DNA of 64,000 nucleotides from Rhynchopus sp. YZ270_cl-10 (lineage: Eukaryota; Euglenozoa; Diplonemea; Diplonemida; Diplonemidae). Shown here piece after piece: positions 31,601 to 41,195 of this stretch (its first letter is position 1; each line of letters opens with the position of its first letter). Under the pieces are notes generated by a model. It did no database searches. It saw only the letters and a list, made by a program, of their open reading frames with translations, and had not been told where the DNA came from. Position numbers and translations under genes: made by a program. The stretch spans positions 1,342,014 through 1,406,013 of the forward strand of contig OZ037870.1 of the NCBI GenBank assembly GCA_964035575.1, in the 5' to 3' direction.

Positions 31601-33642
31601 GCACCTCCCCCCTGCGCCCTGCCACCGCCAACGCCGCCGCAGCAACCGACCGCACAACAGCCACCACCGCCACCTCCCCGGACACCCCGCCATCCGTGGA
31701 AGACTCCTTCACCATGCCGATGGACCTGGCCGTCGATGGCTCCTGCTCTCCCTTCGCTGCCGCCGTCACCAATGCAGAAACCACGATGGACCCAGAGGTG
31801 CGACACGAAATCGGAACCTCCCCTTTGCCGCACAATGTGTCAGAGTCGTTTACGGCAATGGAGGCGATGTGTGAGGTGGGGTGCGAAGCGGGGGTGAGCG
31901 TTGTGGAGGTGCAGACCAACACACACCTCAACCTCCATGCCGAGGCGGGCACGTCCCCCGAGGTGCGTGACATGAACGACTCTGCGACGATGATGTGCGG
32001 TGTGGATGCAGCGGATGCGGGCACGACGACGGACGCACCACTCCACATCGGAACGTCGCCGATCCTGAAGAACCTTTCCACCTCCTTCACAGAGACGGAA
32101 CAGTCTTCCTTCGATATGGGCACATCCCCCATGCATGCAAACCTTTCCCATGCAGACCTCCGTCACGATGCTGCCACATGGACCCCAGGCCCCGCCACAA
32201 CACCCTCCCCACGGGAAGCCGCACCAAGAACTGCAGTACGGATCCAAACCCAAAGCGCGGCTGACCTTTCCGCAGAAGGCGATGCAGAGGTGCTCTCACC
32301 CATCCAAGATGCGCAGCACATAGGCGAGCTCTCTGCGATTTCTGCAATCAGCCACTCCGGGAGAGACGCCCAGAGAGACCTGCAACCCCAGGTTTTTGAT
32401 AACGTTTTGCCGGAAATGGAATGCGCGACTGCACCCATTTCAGCGCCGCAGAAGTCCCCAAAGGCTGTGGAGTCATCTGCGTCATCGGTTTCAACACCAT
32501 CGAGGAGAGAACGTGTCCAACCACGTGCCCTGAGGGTCTTACCGCATCCTCTTCATGTACCAGAGCTGCTCTCTGATTCCTCGTCTTCAAGCGGGAGCCA
32601 TGCACGGAGACGTACCCACCCGCGGCCACTCCCGGTGTTGAACCTTTCGCGTGCGACGCAGTGTGAGGAGGTGTCGTATCTGTCACCGCTTCTGCGACGA
32701 TGCTTCCTTGTGTGGGGACGTTTTTGTGCTGTGCAGCGGAGTGCTGATGACTTTGCACGCAGAGCAGTGCAGACACGTATACTGCGCGTTTGGAGGCAGC
32801 ACACTAATGCAGCGCGGCACGACCGTCACCGCCTCGCATCGGGCGTTCTCGCAGTCTGGAGACACAAACGCCAGGTTGCGCAGAGGAAGAGAGGCGACGT
32901 TGTGGCGGCAGATCGGTTGGCGCTTTCCTTTGCGTTTCGTCGGATGAAGGCATCTACGTACATCGCAGCAACGGAACGGAAGAGGGCGGATGCGCATCGT
33001 CTGCAGGAGCTTGGAGCGAACTTTTGCGCGTGGCAGTCCGCAGTGTTGAGGATGCGGCGTGCAAGACAGCAGCACACCACCGTGCAACGTACGCGCACCC
33101 AGGCTCGCCTTGCTGTGACACGCAGCCGTGAGGTCAAGACCCAACAGTACAACGCTCTCATGCGCACACTACAAGACACAAAACGCGACAACACTGCGGT
33201 TCTTGCTGCGAACGCCGAACTGAAAGAGCGTCTCGTCCGCATCGAACATCTCATGCACGAGAAGCCTCAAGAACCCGACGAAGAGGTCGAGACCGACGCA
33301 CCACAGCCACAACCACAACCACAAGCAACGCAACGCCAAGCAAGCAGAACAAAGCGCCGCGGGGTTACCAAAGAAACGGTCGAAAGAAATCTGTTCGATG
33401 CCTCCGCAGCAGCAGGCGTGCAGGCAGGGAGAGCGGCGAGGGGTGGAGAGAGAGAAGGTGGCGCAGGAGTGCGTCCCCCTCACCCCGCAGCCCCCTCTGT
33501 GTCGGGGGGAGCCTCCGCCAGTGACGCGCTGCACCGTTACCTTGCAAAGGAGATCCGTGCTGCAGCAGAACGGCAGCCCACTGTTGCAAAGCCCGCTGAT
33601 CTAACCTCACTCATGAGACGGCTGGCGACAACATTGCCGTGA
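28684..33642 (+). CDS. 1652-aa SP-motif repeat protein with SFI1-like C-terminus
   Basis: One uninterrupted open frame. About 1300 residues are disordered, rich in Ser, Thr, Pro, Glu and Val, with an SR-like patch near residue 180 and an acidic VDVDVGKAEDVDVEVEV stretch near 450. From about residue 680 to 1150 a short phosphorylatable motif recurs more than fifteen times: GTSP, GCSP or STSP with a variable tail (RGTSPF, RGCSPI, IGTSPLPHNVSESFTAMEA, IGTSPILKNLSTSFTETEQ, MGTSPMHANLS). Residues about 1330-1500 contain tryptophan-spaced helices (LLRRCFLVWGRF, RILRVWRQH, GVLAVWRHK, NFCAWQSAVLRMRRARQ), the pattern of SFI1 centrin-binding repeats, followed by a coiled coil. A basal body or cytoskeletal role under CDK/MAPK-type control is an inference. 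I know no orthologue. Confidence 0.8.
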   Translation: MDEAAENTTAQCTPLGRVAERWANTASTLMELSPMTNTSLATEAHERFLSPQTQRTQDSTSSTPSSTATTAVCSVNERAAEIALSEWRASKARKADAKAAATLVTPVVTAPCTHPVPRRRSASPKTYEQVLRMETAQMLLEEQEKRRRNDPTLAVKERHAEMVALRKRYGNGQGVGRAVLSRSRSRSRSASPAQQKQKQKHRGTVREDSPTPSPANITRSSSVLREIHRNVAQLSRSHAAAVREKAKKADTKTTHLERDSQTHPVRSDVASMQMSTEVSPSQRMATYMPAVGTHASPSVQVSPQTVRTPSPNHSPSHTTQRRTVASVSEEVYIETSYTPVSVQKRVVEAPRSEPEMPEAEAANESAEEEQEELGSSASPHSYPTDTFGQRIPLARPSPQRSPELPLYVSPVSGNTDSTMEVAVATVTLSSEPLDFCGEPSVDVDVGKAEDVDVEVEVDVDVATDSPLQRLARGEPPQLHTEEMDGMEEEMQEIKEVYNLSTKSQWTSQGQREDVSPFSFQSIAMAGSVEAVDVDGAADGASCGSLDGILEKPTRTLVPVSNISFAEAEASCGVTLPSSHGSPSVGLPFEEVMRALRPRYGKKKKGAEEGKDTPMKELSPPPMEPCGTPPIEVAEVSDCGAEETGQGEGEDEGEDMDSLLPPPLCPGTLSPVQDEPSMSPVRDTRDVPMTSARGCSPFASPSHTRATSTDRITEVVTSPVEAMERGTSPFCKEEDVAMTARGCSPIYAGRSTGTEVRSDPPCEAMERGTSYPSGLSYGMDRGCSPIVQSGSTVSRAASPMPVQDSPAPVVTHSRACSPCSPAVDTPPPAMHTTASSPIPSEFVHRGSSPLEQRAPSPDPVVYYRQPWEMASFEPMETVLTGQGQLTTTPLVQVDSTARVTSPMSASASRSSPVQRTPPRTFCTTATAAVGVVGVATSTSPIAFECYDVCTEATTQRTCGTSPLPFADVQNVQRSTSPLRPATANAAAATDRTTATTATSPDTPPSVEDSFTMPMDLAVDGSCSPFAAAVTNAETTMDPEVRHEIGTSPLPHNVSESFTAMEAMCEVGCEAGVSVVEVQTNTHLNLHAEAGTSPEVRDMNDSATMMCGVDAADAGTTTDAPLHIGTSPILKNLSTSFTETEQSSFDMGTSPMHANLSHADLRHDAATWTPGPATTPSPREAAPRTAVRIQTQSAADLSAEGDAEVLSPIQDAQHIGELSAISAISHSGRDAQRDLQPQVFDNVLPEMECATAPISAPQKSPKAVESSASSVSTPSRRERVQPRALRVLPHPLHVPELLSDSSSSSGSHARRRTHPRPLPVLNLSRATQCEEVSYLSPLLRRCFLVWGRFCAVQRSADDFARRAVQTRILRVWRQHTNAARHDRHRLASGVLAVWRHKRQVAQRKRGDVVAADRLALSFAFRRMKASTYIAATERKRADAHRLQELGANFCAWQSAVLRMRRARQQHTTVQRTRTQARLAVTRSREVKTQQYNALMRTLQDTKRDNTAVLAANAELKERLVRIEHLMHEKPQEPDEEVETDAPQPQPQPQATQRQASRTKRRGVTKETVERNLFDASAAAGVQAGRAARGGEREGGAGVRPPHPAAPSVSGGASASDALHRYLAKEIRAAAERQPTVAKPADLTSLMRRLATTLP

Positions 33643-33699
33643 AAGGAGGAAGGAGGGAAGAAAACCGTTCAGGGTGAGCGAAGTATTTATTTTTTAGTT

Positions 33700-34288
33700 G
33701 CCAGTTCCTGCGTCCTCTGATGAACGGTGTCTGTGCGAGGCGTTTTGCACTTTCAACTCTTTTTCTTTTTAGCTTTACATAACAGTATCATGCGTGAATC
33801 TGGAGTTTTTTTGGTGCCATTTGTAAGCATTTTTTTCCATTTTACTTTAGCCGTATCTTAACCATAGAAACACTAAAAAGGGGATTTTATTTTACCCCCA
33901 CTTCAAATAGAATCTTTCTGCATTGTATTGCGTTTTTTTTCCAAAGGTGACCTAGGCATGGCTTCGGTTCATCTAACATTTTCCTTTTGTTCTGTGTTCA
34001 TGAGTACAGAACGACATCTGTTTTATTTTTATTGCGTAAAAAATGGGGGGGTTTTTTTTTTGGGGGGGAGGTAGTTTTCACTTCTGTGTGTATTGTGTTT
34101 CACACGACGCTTGAAGATGGTTTGGTGTGCCCGTTTCTCATGGAGATAATGTTTATGAGTGAGACCCATTCATCTTTTTAAGTGTGATTCATGTGTTTGC
34201 GTGCTGTGTATGTGCTGTAGAATTCGTACTATCTTTTCAAGTTTTCTTAGGTATGAGAGGCTAAGGTTCATGTTGCCAACTTTTATCT
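33700..34288 (+). repeat. String of five modules (D, B, C, C, B)
   Basis: D at 33700-33768 follows CCAG and reads TTCCTGCGTCCTCTGATGAA, then GAGGCGTTTTGCACTTTCAAC. B 33945-33986 (GACCTAGGCATGGCTTCGGTTCATC) is degenerate. C 34203-34247 ends ATCTTTTCAAGTTTTC and runs straight into B 34247-34288 (TATGAGAGGCTAAGGTTCATG). Confidence 0.65.
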
Positions 34289-34511
34289 GTCTTTTGGCGG
34301 CTGCGTGCCGTGACATTTAGTGACATTTGTACCTTGTAAACGAGGATCCACTTTCGTTTGTACTTCATAATTCAGGATTAGAGGTGGCTGCCAGGAACCT
34401 TTGGGTACCATGACCGCCGTTTCTTTTATAAATGTGCTGAGGTTAAGTTGCTGAGAAGAAGGTGATGCCCACTGTGGCTTGTGGTTCACCCTCCCTTGTG
34501 CGTCGGAGGAA

Positions 34512-34600
34512 AGAGCCTCTCCTTCCTGCACTGACAGGGAGTCGCGCGCGAAGCGCGCACAGCGACAGCTTTTACGGGGGGAAAGCTCGGGACTACAAAA
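34512..34600 (+). mobile_element. Divergent fragment of the MULE-like element
   Basis: GCCTCTCC, CAGGGAG, CGCGCGCGAAGCGCGC and GGGAAAGCTCGG occur in the same order as in the element at 45869-46878 and in the same orientation. I see no terminal inverted repeats or target duplication here. Confidence 0.5.
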
Positions 34601-35053
34601 CTGCTAAACCGCTGAAAAAAAAATAAAGGGAGGCTCACCCCGGGGAAGTCACCCAGACCCCCCTGTTCACGAGGCTTAGAAAAACAAAATAAAAGGGGGT
34701 TCGTCTTTGTACGATCCCTTATTTTCCCCTTCAACACTGTCAAAACATTGATCTGTCTTCTCCTCATTTTTTCCAGGAAAAATGGAACAAAAAAAGATAT
34801 GCGAGAATGACATCCTTTGTTATTTGCCTTTTTTTTTGGTTTGCGTGCTATTGTTTGTTTCTTTTTTTTTTGAAATTATCCCCCCACCCACCCCCACCCA
34901 CTTTCTGCGTCCTTTGACGCACTTTTTCACGCGACGTGAACAAAACAAAAATTTTCTCCCTCCTCTTCTGAGACCTTTGTTTTGCTATTTGCGTCTCTCA
35001 CCATCCCCTCCTCATCCCCCCATACCCCCCCATAGGTAGGACACGGTGAACAT

Positions 35054-37024
35054 ATGGCGTACCGTAATGTGTTCCGAGATTTTTTGGCGAAGTACGTTGT
35101 GTCAGCGGAGGACGTACCACGCCTGAGGAGACACCACTTCGGCCATGGCTCCCAGCGGAACGTTGGGTACCACTGGCTTGAGTACCATTACCGTTTGCCG
35201 ATCTACCAGGTGATCTGGCACAACATTCTGCGCTTCCATTTCACCCGCGAGGTGTTAGTTGGCCGCGACTGGCGTGGGAACTGTTTCTTTATCAAAGAGG
35301 ACCCGAAAAAGCCGGGTGGTGTGGTGCGCTATGCCAAATTCATTGAACGGCACGAACTGCCCCAAGACTACGACACAGATCTGCTGTGGAAGGTATGCCC
35401 TCTTACCGAACCCTTTATAGGCGTATGAATAAAACCTCACAGAAATGGCTTGAGTACCGTACGGCTGCACCGCCTACTCCAGGGCAGTGTGCGCGGTTGT
35501 ACAAATACCAGGATGAAAAGTACGACATTTCGAAAGTCGCGCTTGCGAGGTTGGAGCAGTCGTATGCAGAGGACCCGCCCCACGAGCAGGTACGGCGCTA
35601 CCAGGAGTACCTGGACCAGAAGTGGGATGTGCGACGTTCGAATGCGCTTAAAAACAACATCTACGGACAGCGTTGGCAGACTGCACGCGAGAACCAGCCG
35701 GACATCATGGACAAAGCCCAGTTCTCGCTGTTCCAGTCGCAGTACGAAGTCTGGTTGCATAGACAGGTCGACCTCCTCCGACCACCACGTCGTCAGCACG
35801 TCTGGCGTGTCGAAGACGATGCGCGTGCACTAAAATTCATTGATGAGCTGGAAAATCTCGATTACAAACTCAACCCCTTCGAGAAAACACGAAAAGAGGT
35901 GTGTGGCCACCCGTCTGCAAGAATAAAGAATAAAAAATGTTCATTTTAGTTACGCTGTCTGCGGCGAGGCGTTTGCATCTTACAACTTCTGGCTTTTTTT
36001 TTTTTTTTTTGATCTGTGATACGCTACTGAGAGCCAGTGAAAAAAACTCTCGTTCATAGATCACCCATTTGGGAGCGGAGAAAAAAGTAAACACCACCAC
36101 CAACAGCGCTATATGAACTCCCCATCCTACGTTGCGGGCACTGAGGTACCCGAGAGCCAAATCAAGTCTGTCCCACTCATCGAAAGACACCCCCTCCCAC
36201 GCGTGCCCTATGGCGAGCATCTGACGCGGATAACAGACAGAATCCCGATCTACGGGATGTCGGTATGGGTCATCTACTCCCCCACCCACCCTCTTTCCCC
36301 CCTTTGTTTTTGTCAACTTGATCAGCCTTCAATGCAACACCTTTCACCTCACTCTTTGCCACCCCCTCTCTCTTGACAGAGCTCCTCGCAATACAAGAAG
36401 TGGTTTGCTGAGCAGCGGAAACACTTGATCGCCGCACGATCAGAATTGGAACAGATGAAGCGTGAAGGGTTCCGCCCGAGGGAGGTTGGAGGAGACGAGG
36501 ACCCATATCTGGCTGCCGTGCCGGAGCAGACGCAAAAGGAGGAGGCACACAAGCGCTTCCTGCTGCTCGACACTGCACGGAAGGAAAGGGATGCGATTGA
36601 GAGCAGGAAGGCAGAGGCTTTGAACAGGCTGCTTGGGAGGCAAAACTCCGACCTTGCGGCAGCATTGGACCAACAAGCGGTTGTGCCGTTCGAGGAGACG
36701 GCGGTGTACACGCGAGTTGAGGGGAAGATTGTGCCCGGTGCAGCAAAGAAGTACCGCCTCAAACAGCTGGAAAAGGTCAGACAGAACATTGCACCGAACG
36801 ACGACACAGAACAGCTGTCGGAGGATTCTTCAAAGGTGCGCTCGGTATTCGGATCAAAGGGAAACACTCTCTTTGCAAGTGGGATCCCCGTCAAGGAAGG
36901 TGACGAGCAAGTCCGTCCCGACTCTGCAGGTCCCAACCTCTCCCAACCTCTCTCCACCACTGATATGACAAGCATCCCATCGACACTCAAAATGAGAAAG
37001 CCAACGGATGAAGAAGAAAAGTAA
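35054..37024 (+). CDS. NDUFA12/NDUFAF2-domain protein with long C-terminal extension
   Basis: Exons 35054-35392, 35443-35898, 36107-36262 and 36380-37024 (introns 50, 208 and 117 nt, all phase 0) give 531 aa. Residues about 60-125 fit the NDUFA12 (B17.2) family: VLVGRDWRGNCFFIKEDP, GGVVRYAKFIERHELPQDYD, LLWKKWLEYRTAAPPTP. These are a subunit and an assembly factor of mitochondrial complex I, normally 120-170 aa. The rest is helical and charged, with no recognised domain, ending PTDEEEK; a similar extended form would be unusual outside Euglenozoa. The N-terminus is short and basic, without a clear presequence. The second intron carries a type D module (35951-35990). The family call rests on the N-terminal third only. 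Confidence 0.72.
35951..35990 (+). repeat. Type D module inside an intron
   Basis: GTCTGCGGCGAGGCGTTTGC then ATCTTACAACTTCT, within intron 35899-36106 and sense to the gene. Confidence 0.65.
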
Positions 37025-37384
37025 AAAATAGGGAATTTTTTTTTTAAAGACAAAGTAAAGGCATTTCCGTTCCCACACCTGATGGGTGGGATGCCGTGGG
37101 AAGAAATGGAGGAGGAAAAACGGGGTAAAATGCACTATCCCCCCCCTCACCCATTTTTAGAAATGCACGAAAAAGGGTGGAAATGATAACAATACCAACC
37201 CTGCCCCCCTCTCCTTTCTTCTTGGATATTATGATGACGATAGCATTCTTTTCAGCTGTTCTATGCAAACCTCTTCTCTCACTTATCCATTACCTTGGCA
37301 AACCCTTTCCCTCCACATAGGTGCACGTACCCCAAAGCGTCCTACCCAACCCTCCTCTTCCATAACAATAACGCTGTTTTCAAC

Positions 37385-38091
37385 ATGCAAGGGGCAGGCC
37401 GTGTCCCGCCGCCTACAGTAATGGTATCGATGCCGAGAAGACACCAGCAACGCATGCAGCACGACGCACAAGAGATGTGGGGTGCAGGGCACGGATGGGA
37501 ACAGGTGTGCAAAAATAAAAATTCCCCCCCCTCTTCCCCATGTAGTATGATGTAGTTTGCACCCCCGTCTTTCTTTAAATGGATGTAGTGGACTGCATGG
37601 TTGGGGTTCACCTCCGGTACAGCCGGTCATTGTACCAAGATACACGAGAGGGCTGTTGTGTTTCAAGTCAACTTCTTTTTTATCTGGTTGTACTTCATCT
37701 ATTTGCAAGGCTTAGGGTCATCTTATGCAACCTTTTCTCACTTTTTTCAGCACCATCCCATCACGCTTGGGAACACCTGCAGTAGGACCGACAAAATCAC
37801 GACTGTCCTCCGTCTTTACAAGACCAAAATGTGCAAAAATTGGAAGGTATGCCACCTCCTCCCATGCCCTGTCTGTGTTTGTTGGGAAAGCTACAGTGAT
37901 TCGAATATTCTTTCCTCCCCCGACAGCTTTATGGTGAATGCCCGTATGAGAAGAAGTGCATGTTTGCGCACGGCGACAACGAACTGCGAATGGTTATCCA
38001 GTCGGAGGAGGAGTGCATGCAGCAGTTTGAGAGTGCAGGTGTGCGGGTGTACATCACCCCGCAGCAGGAAGGGTTTGCGGCTGATATGTGA
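37385..38091 (+). CDS. Small CCCH zinc-finger RNA-binding protein
   Basis: Exons 37385-37504, 37751-37846 and 37927-38091 (introns 246 and 80 nt, phase 0) give 126 aa. One tristetraprolin-type finger is split by the second intron: YKTKMCKNWK / LYGECPYEKKCMFAHGDNELR, that is C68-x8-C77-x5-C83-x3-H87 with the family lead-in YKTK and exit ELR. Such single-finger proteins bind mRNA 3' UTRs and are common post-transcriptional regulators in trypanosomes (ZFP1-3 class). A role here is inferred from that. The N-terminus is Pro/Met/His-rich and featureless. The start ATG follows pyrimidine-AG at 37320 by 64 nt. The first intron is mostly made of an A and a B module. Confidence 0.85.
37577..37740 (+). 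repeat. Modules A (long) and B filling an intron
   Basis: Within intron 37505-37750. A 37577-37674: AAATGGATGTAG, CTGCATGGTTGGGG, CACGAGAGGGCT and TGTTTCAAGTCAACTT. B 37704-37740: CAAGGCTTAGGGTCATCTTA then TGCAACCTTTTC, ending 10 nt before the acceptor AG. The long A form also occurs at 45214-45296 and 50642-50730. Confidence 0.7.
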
Positions 38092-38923
38092 ATATATTCG
38101 CTATGAAGAAAAAATTTAAAAAAAGTTTCCACACATTCCCTATGAATGTGCTTGGCCACAACATTCCCACTGCAAGAAAAATCAGCAGAGCGATGTTTGG
38201 CAGATCGTCAACCCTTACCTCCCGTGACTGCTGCTTTGACCCATTTTGAGGACATTACCTACCAATGGGTACGTAATGGTATTGCCACAATAACAAAAGG
38301 CATGCCCAAATACTAGCCATCTAACCTCGTTTATTTTTAAAAAGCTGGGTGATTCCGTCCACGCCTTGAATTTTTTTTTTAAAGGGTGACTACGAGATGC
38401 TGGGGTTCATCGTTTTTGCTTCCAATTCACTATTTTTCTGTTTCTTGAAGAATAAGAATAAAAAGTGCAGAGGTTAACCTTGCATTGTTACATTTTTTTT
38501 TTCCCAGAAATAATTCCTAAAAAAAGGGAGGGGGCGGGGAGGAGGGGGAATAAGACCCACGTTAAGGCGGGGTCGCTACTAAAAACTGTTTCTCTCTGAA
38601 CAGAATCCTCCACTCCCCATTTTAAAGAAAAAAAACATTTTCCCAAAGCCCCTAAAGCTTGAGCCCCTCCCATGCTGCTGCATGGCGGTCTCTTGTCTCT
38701 TGCGTGTATCTTCTTTTCTTCTCTGCACTGTTTATGTTCAAAATATAAAAGCTTGTTTTCAAAAACAGTGTAGTGTCGGATGAAGACAAAAAGAAAAACC
38801 GAAAAAAACAAATAGTGAAGCTCATCCTCGTCTACACTATTTCAAAAACAGAAAAAAAAGAAAGGGAAAAAAAAAGAGAATAAGCATAGTGGGAAATCAC
38901 AAGTAGTCACCAATGACGTTTTT

Positions 38924-39764
38924 CAGGCCTTTTGCTAACTTTGGGATTTTCCCCCTGAATGGCATGATGGTCAAAAAAAAATAATTTCCTGGAAAAAAAG
39001 TACATTCCGAGCTTTCCCACCTGGTAAAAGCGGTCGTCGCGCGCTTCGCGCGCGCCTCCCTGCCAGCCACAGGGTGGAGAGGCGAAGGGTCAGCTTTGCA
39101 AGATAACAAAAACGGAATCTAATCCTTTTTTACCGGTGCTTGGTCTTGCGCCTTACGTACACTAACCGTACAAAATCAATACGTCTTCCAGAAGCAGGGG
39201 CTGTTGCAACGGTTGGGTCACTTTGAAATAACAAAGTTCAAATTTTTGCAGCTTGGGTCAAGTGTCATTTCTGGCTGCAAAATGCAAGGGAATCCCCTTA
39301 GACATTGTAAAATGGCACCGTAGGCAGGAAGAAAATAGCGTACAGCGCGAGCGAAGCGAGCGGGAATTTTTTTTTGAGGTATACCTCCGCGAGCGCAGCG
39401 AGCAGAAAAATTTTAAGGTGCCATCATGCCATCATGCCATCATGCCATCATGCCATCATGCCATCATGCCATCATGCCATCATGCCATCATGCCATCATG
39501 CCATCATGCCATCATGCCATCATGCCATCATGCCATCATGCCATCATGCCATCATGCCATCATGCCATCATGCCATCATGCCATCATGCCATCATGCCAT
39601 CATGCCATCATGCCATCATGCCATCTGGGGGGAAATCCCCAGGTGATGGAGAGCGAAAGCCCTGCCCCACCACCCCCCCGTGGCATGATGGTGGCATGAT
39701 GGAAAAAAAAATAAAAAACGCCCAAAAACGTGGCATGATGGCATGATGGTTAGCAAAAGGCCTG
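38924..39764 (+). mobile_element. Non-autonomous MULE-like element, copy 1 (841 bp)
   Basis: Terminal inverted repeats CAGGCCTTTTGCTAAC. The 9-bp target duplication GACGTTTTT lies at 38915-38923 and 39765-39773. Contains short GC palindromes (CGCGCGCTTCGCGCGC near 39040; GCGAGCGAAGCGAGC near 39350) and about 26 copies of an 8-bp repeat (39419-39625). It has no transposase. The 9-bp duplication fits Mutator-like elements, but assignment to that superfamily is an inference. Confidence 0.75.
39419..39625. repeat. 8-bp minisatellite GCCATCAT
   Basis: About 26 perfect tandem units. Any frame reads as repeated MPSCHHAI, which explains the long open frames here. It lies inside MULE-like copy 1. Confidence 0.9.
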
Positions 39765-40219
39765 GACGTTTTTGTTACCCCTGTGAAAAAAAAAAAAAAC
39801 GGTATTGTAACTAGTTACTTTGGGGAAAAAACACAAAAAAAAGAGTCGCACACAAGTAGTCACCGTGACTTTTGGGGGACGTGATTATCATCTCCAACCA
39901 GGCAGGAGAAAATTGTCACAGGAAGTCACGTTTCGCCATGACTATCCTTACGAACAAATAGTCACCGAAAACGGCAAGGGAAAGAAAAATTTTTTACGGT
40001 GATTCCAAAATATCGGCTTTTTCCCAAAAAGTCGATATTTAGACAATGAGTCCTTGTGATTTCCCACTATGAAAAAGTTCAACAAAGAAAAAGAAAAAGA
40101 AAAAGTGTTGCTTTTTTTCTCCACGAGAGAGACCTTCGAAGAAAACGAAAATTAGGATTTTTTTTTTGATTTTCATTATTGCGGAAGGGGGAATTTCCCC
40201 CCCTTTTTTTTTTTTGGGA

Positions 40220-40295
40220 AGTGAACATCAGAGGTTTAGGTTCATGTTCCAATCTTGTGAAATGTGTGTACAAAAGGTAGACACATCTTTCAAAA
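40220..40295 (+). repeat. Abutting modules B and C
   Basis: B-like 40220-40256 (AACATCAGAGGTTTAGGTTC). C 40258-40295: TGAAATGTGTGTAC-AAAAG-GTAGACACATCTTTCA, where the arm next to the loop is GTAC/GTA in place of GTGC/GCA, so both sides have changed together. Confidence 0.6.
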
Positions 40296-40617
40296 ATACA
40301 GGGTTTTTTTTTTGCAGGACATTACAATCAGGCTATTATATACGATTTTTTTCCTTACCAAAAGTGCAAAAAAAGTGAGGTTGCTATTCCTGAGGGGGCT
40401 GCAGGCACGGAGGGGCTTTTTTGGAAGGAGTGGACTTAAGTTTGAAGTATCATCGTTGTGCAGGGAGGGTTCCCGGCTACCGGCTAGTTTCCTAGGGGGC
40501 CTCATGGCTTCACTGGCTAGGGCTCCAGCAGGTCCCACACATGCACTGTGCCTGACTTTCCCAGCACCTTTCACCCCTTCAGGAGGAGCGCCACAAAGGG
40601 CACCCGGATGCAATTTT

Positions 40618-40815
40618 TCACGTCCATATGAGGACGTGACTCTATTTTTTTTGCGGAGCAAAAAAAAATAATATAAAATGGCGCCGCAGGCGGAAAAAAA
40701 TTGGGGTACGGTGTAAAAATCTAGCCTTTTACACCACAGAGTCACTCAACGAACCCTTTTTTGCGGAGCAAAAAAGGAAAAATGGCGCCGCAGGCAAAAA
40801 TTTTTTGGGTACAGC
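40618..40815. repeat. Hairpin-rich tandem duplication
   Basis: A unit with TTTTTTGC-GGA-GCAAAAAA, then AAAATGGCGCCGCAGGC and GGGTAC, occurs at about 40645 and again 110 bp later (perfect stem 40755-40764/40768-40777). Between them GGTGTAAAA pairs with TTTTACACC, and before them CACGTCC pairs with GGACGTG. The AATGGCxCCG motif also occurs in the MULE-like elements. Probably a transposon relic. Confidence 0.6.
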
Positions 40816-41195
40816 CTGTATGGTACGGGATTCATGGTGCGGTCAGCAGCCCAGTTCCCCAAAAAATGCAAAAAAATTTTTCTCCAAATCTGCAATTTTT
40901 TTTTTTTTTTTTCAAAACTGAGGTTTGGCCTCAGTTCTACTACGGTGTATAAATCTCTGATTACAATATATTCCCCCCTGCCAATGTGCAATATTGCAAT
41001 ATTTCCAAAATGATGCTATCTAGTGATAGTAGTCTATAATCAGACAAAATATTTCCAAAATGATCACCGTGTGTCTGTGCAGGGTGATTTTTGTTGATGT
41101 GCCTCCGCCTCCCAATAAGGCGCTCTCAGATCTTCCCCTTACGAAAGGTTTATTATCACTGTAAAAAAGGTGTTGCGATAAATTGATTTTTTTTT

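Larger units (their letters stand above)
33643..35053. other. Intergenic; module string D, B, C, C, B and transposon fragment
   Basis: No gene seen. Modules: D 33700-33768, B 33945-33986, C-like 34152-34185, C 34203-34247, B 34247-34288. From about 34300 to 34760 the T tracts give way to mixed sequence that includes a stretch related to the MULE-like elements at 38.9 and 45.9 kb (about 34512-34600). Confidence 0.65.
38885..40071. mobile_element. TIR element interrupted by a MULE-like element
   Basis: CATAGTGGGAAATCACAAG (38885-38903) and its exact reverse complement (about 40053-40071) form 19-bp terminal inverted repeats. Removing the inserted element 38924-39764 and one target copy leaves about 340 bp, with TAGTCACC occurring three times and no coding capacity. 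It is a small non-autonomous DNA element. I could not define its own target duplication. Confidence 0.65.

Noticed and set aside
39419-39625. CRISPR-like array
   Set aside because: Units are 8 bp, contiguous and without spacers, in eukaryotic DNA.
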